Positions 5,113 through 6,320 of a stretch of 6,320 bases of DNA are shown in pieces. The translations under genes were made by a program, and so were the position numbers. Origin of the DNA: Chthoniobacter sp. GTDB taxonomy: Bacteria; Verrucomicrobiota; Verrucomicrobiia; Chthoniobacterales; Chthoniobacteraceae. Location of the stretch: contig JANXWQ010000622.1 in assembly GCA_025351065.1 (NCBI GenBank), forward strand, positions 1-6,320. Reading direction: 5' to 3'. A model generated the notes under the pieces. That model searched no databases and had not been told where the DNA came from. It was given only the letters and a program-made list of their open reading frames with translations. How positions within the stretch are numbered: position 1 is the first letter of the stretch; each line of letters begins with the position of its first letter.

Positions 5113-5138
5113 GGGAAGCTGGCAGCCTCCCCTACAGC
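5106..5138. repeat. Stem-loop with 11-bp perfect arms at the MBL gene 3' end
   Basis: GCTGTAGGGGA (5106-5116) is exactly complementary to TCCCCTACAGC (5128-5138) around an 11-nt loop that can itself add a short GCT/AGC pairing. The left arm contains the MBL stop TAG. It lacks a following T-run, so it is either an atypical transcription terminator, an mRNA-stabilising hairpin, or one copy of a dispersed palindromic repeat. The remaining 58 bp up to the next start (5139-5196) show no recognisable promoter or operator. Confidence 0.7.
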
Positions 5139-5196
5139 CATGCCGCCACTTTCCTCTCGTCACGCCTTTCTCTGCGCGCAAAATCGCAGCCACCCT

Positions 5197-6270
5197 ATGA
5201 GCAAAAAATTCCGCATCGCTGGCATCAATTTCGACCACATGCACATGGGCGATCTGCTGCGGCAGACGCACGGGCATCCCGACGCGGAGCTGGTGGGCAT
5301 CTGCGACGAGCAGCCGCTGCGGATGGCCTCGGCGATGCAGAATTTTTCCATCCCGGCGGAGGCCATTTTTACAGATTACCGGGCGTGTTTGGAGCAGACG
5401 CAACCGGACCTCGTGATCCTCTGTCCGGCCACGGGCGAGCATGCGCTGTGGACGCAGCGGGTGGCGGAGTTCGGGGTGAACATCATGGTCGAGAAACCCT
5501 TCGCCGCGTCGCTCGCGGACGCGGATGCGATGATCGCGGCGCAGCGCGCGACGGGAAAAATGCTGGCGATTAACTGGCCGCTGCGCTGGCTGCCCGGCTA
5601 CATCACCACGAAGCGGCTGCTCGATGAGGGCCTCATCGGCGAGTTGACGAGTTTCCACCACTACGGCGGAAATCGCGGGCCGCTTTACCATCGCGCGGAC
5701 AAGCTGGAGGCGGTGCCGACGGCGGAGGAAAAGGCGGCGAGCTGGTTCTACGACGCGGCGCGCGGCGGCGGCTCGCTGCTCGACTACGCGGGCTACGGTG
5801 CGACCATCGGGACGTGGTTTCAGGGCGGGCGCAAGCCGCTAGAAGTGACGTGCGTGAAGGACGAGCCCGCGGGGCTGGCGGTCGATGAGCACAGCGTCAC
5901 CGTCTGCCGCTACGAGCAGGGGCTTTCCAAGATCGAGACGCGCTGGGGCACCTTCACCGACCCGTGGATTTTGCAACCGCAGCCGCCGTGCGGCTTTGTC
6001 CTCTGCGGCACGCGCGGGACGATCAGCGCGTACGACTACGCCACGCAGCTGCGTGTGCAAACGACCGAGCGGCCCGAGGGCTATGAGGTGGCGGTGGATG
6101 AAGTGCGCGCGCCTTTCCAGAACCCGATCCAGTACGTGCTCGCGGCGCTCGATGGCGGCGAGTTTGAGCGCGGCCCGCTGCACCCGGAGATCGCCCGCAT
6201 CGGCCAGCAGATCGTGGACAGTGCGGTGCTGAGCGCGCGGGAAAAGCGGACGGTGAAACTCGTGGAGTGA
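5197..6270 (+). CDS. Gfo/Idh/MocA-family oxidoreductase
   Basis: A 357-residue cytosolic NAD(P)-dependent oxidoreductase of the family that acts on sugars, inositols and related polyols. Seen: an N-terminal Rossmann start FRIAGINFDHMHMGDLL (5-21), acidic residue Asp37 after beta-2 (LVGICDE), LVILCPATGEH (72-82), the family's EKPFA (99-103) with the conserved Lys100, and GGGSLLDYAGYGA (190-202) in the C-terminal domain. Two positions are unusual. The dinucleotide loop lacks the standard GxGxxG, and where many members have His in the D-x-x-x-H helix this protein has Tyr200. I chose ATG 5197 because the alternative ATG 5140 adds 19 residues (MPPLSSRHAFLCAQNRSHP) with no family character, and Rossmann domains begin close to the start. 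No strong Shine-Dalgarno precedes either. The stop overlaps a probable next start as GTGA. Substrate unknown. Confidence 0.9.
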   Translation: MSKKFRIAGINFDHMHMGDLLRQTHGHPDAELVGICDEQPLRMASAMQNFSIPAEAIFTDYRACLEQTQPDLVILCPATGEHALWTQRVAEFGVNIMVEKPFAASLADADAMIAAQRATGKMLAINWPLRWLPGYITTKRLLDEGLIGELTSFHHYGGNRGPLYHRADKLEAVPTAEEKAASWFYDAARGGGSLLDYAGYGATIGTWFQGGRKPLEVTCVKDEPAGLAVDEHSVTVCRYEQGLSKIETRWGTFTDPWILQPQPPCGFVLCGTRGTISAYDYATQLRVQTTERPEGYEVAVDEVRAPFQNPIQYVLAALDGGEFERGPLHPEIARIGQQIVDSAVLSAREKRTVKLVE

Positions 6271-6320
6271 GCGACGAAACCTACGGCGTGAGCGTGGAGA
6301 AAACGGCGCGGGAAATCGCC
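6267..6320 (+). CDS. Start of a probable next gene (truncated by window end)
   Basis: GTG at 6267 overlaps the oxidoreductase stop as GTGA, the same kind of coupling seen elsewhere in the window, and the frame stays open for 18 codons to the window end (MSDETYGVSVEKTAREIA). The peptide is too short to assign to a family. The start is inferred from overlap geometry only. Confidence 0.45.
   Translation, partial: MSDETYGVSVEKTAREIA

Noticed and set aside
5140..5196. Upstream start ATG 5140 for the Gfo/Idh/MocA gene
   Set aside because: The added 19 residues have no family character, and the Rossmann beta-1 strand starts directly after ATG 5197.
3958..5691. 577-codon open frame on the minus strand across the MBL and Gfo/Idh/MocA genes
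   Set aside because: It is Arg/His-rich with no recognisable motif and lies opposite two plus-strand genes with complete family motifs; long antisense frames are expected in GC-rich DNA.

Overview
The window is a GC-rich bacterial stretch with all genes on the + strand and tightly packed. Several neighbours are joined by 4-bp ATGA or GTGA overlaps, so it reads as one operon-like unit. Base composition, the gene set and the heptamer intergenic repeats suggest a Verrucomicrobia/Planctomycetes-type genome, perhaps Opitutaceae-like. That is an impression from sequence style and memory of similar proteins, not a search result.

Layout: (1) 1-522, the C-terminal part of an SDR-family oxidoreductase; (2) 519-1418, a ROK-family sugar kinase/regulator-like protein lacking the usual zinc cysteines; (3) 1405-1500, two facing heptamer-repeat arrays (A and B) around a 12-bp palindrome; (4) 1508-2299, a SIS-domain phosphosugar-binding protein; (5) 2286-2708, a four-helix-bundle gene of the 23S rRNA intervening-sequence protein family, bracketed by two more inverted heptamer arrays (C and D); (6) 2705-3739, a single-domain, MetE-like (cobalamin-independent methionine synthase catalytic domain) methyltransferase; (7) 3736-4263, an ORF6N-domain gene broken by one in-frame TAA beside a perfect 35-bp palindrome; (8) 4267-5112, a UlaG-like metallo-beta-lactamase-fold hydrolase; (9) 5106-5138, a strong stem-loop; (10) 5197-6270, a Gfo/Idh/MocA-type oxidoreductase; (11) from 6267, the probable start of another gene.

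The metabolic core (SDR, ROK, SIS, MetE-like, UlaG-like, Gfo/Idh/MocA) looks like a catabolic cluster for a modified sugar or sugar acid: two oxidoreductases, a possible lactone-opening hydrolase, a kinase-fold protein and an isomerase-fold protein. The substrate cannot be read from sequence. The MetE-like protein is the unexpected member and may imply a methyl group to be handled.

The most interesting feature is the set of accessory insertions in this core. Four arrays of a 7-bp unit (GGTATGA/AGGATGA/GTGATGA, or its complement YTCATMC) occur as two head-to-head pairs. One pair (A/B) encloses 26 bp and no gene. The other (C/D) encloses the four-helix-bundle gene and can pair over 26 perfect bases. 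The arrays also supply the stop codons of the ROK and SIS genes and the start codons of the four-helix-bundle and MetE-like genes. The arrangement resembles a 23S rRNA intervening sequence (stem formed by the ends, ORF in the loop) transplanted into an mRNA operon, and is my candidate for an undescribed element.
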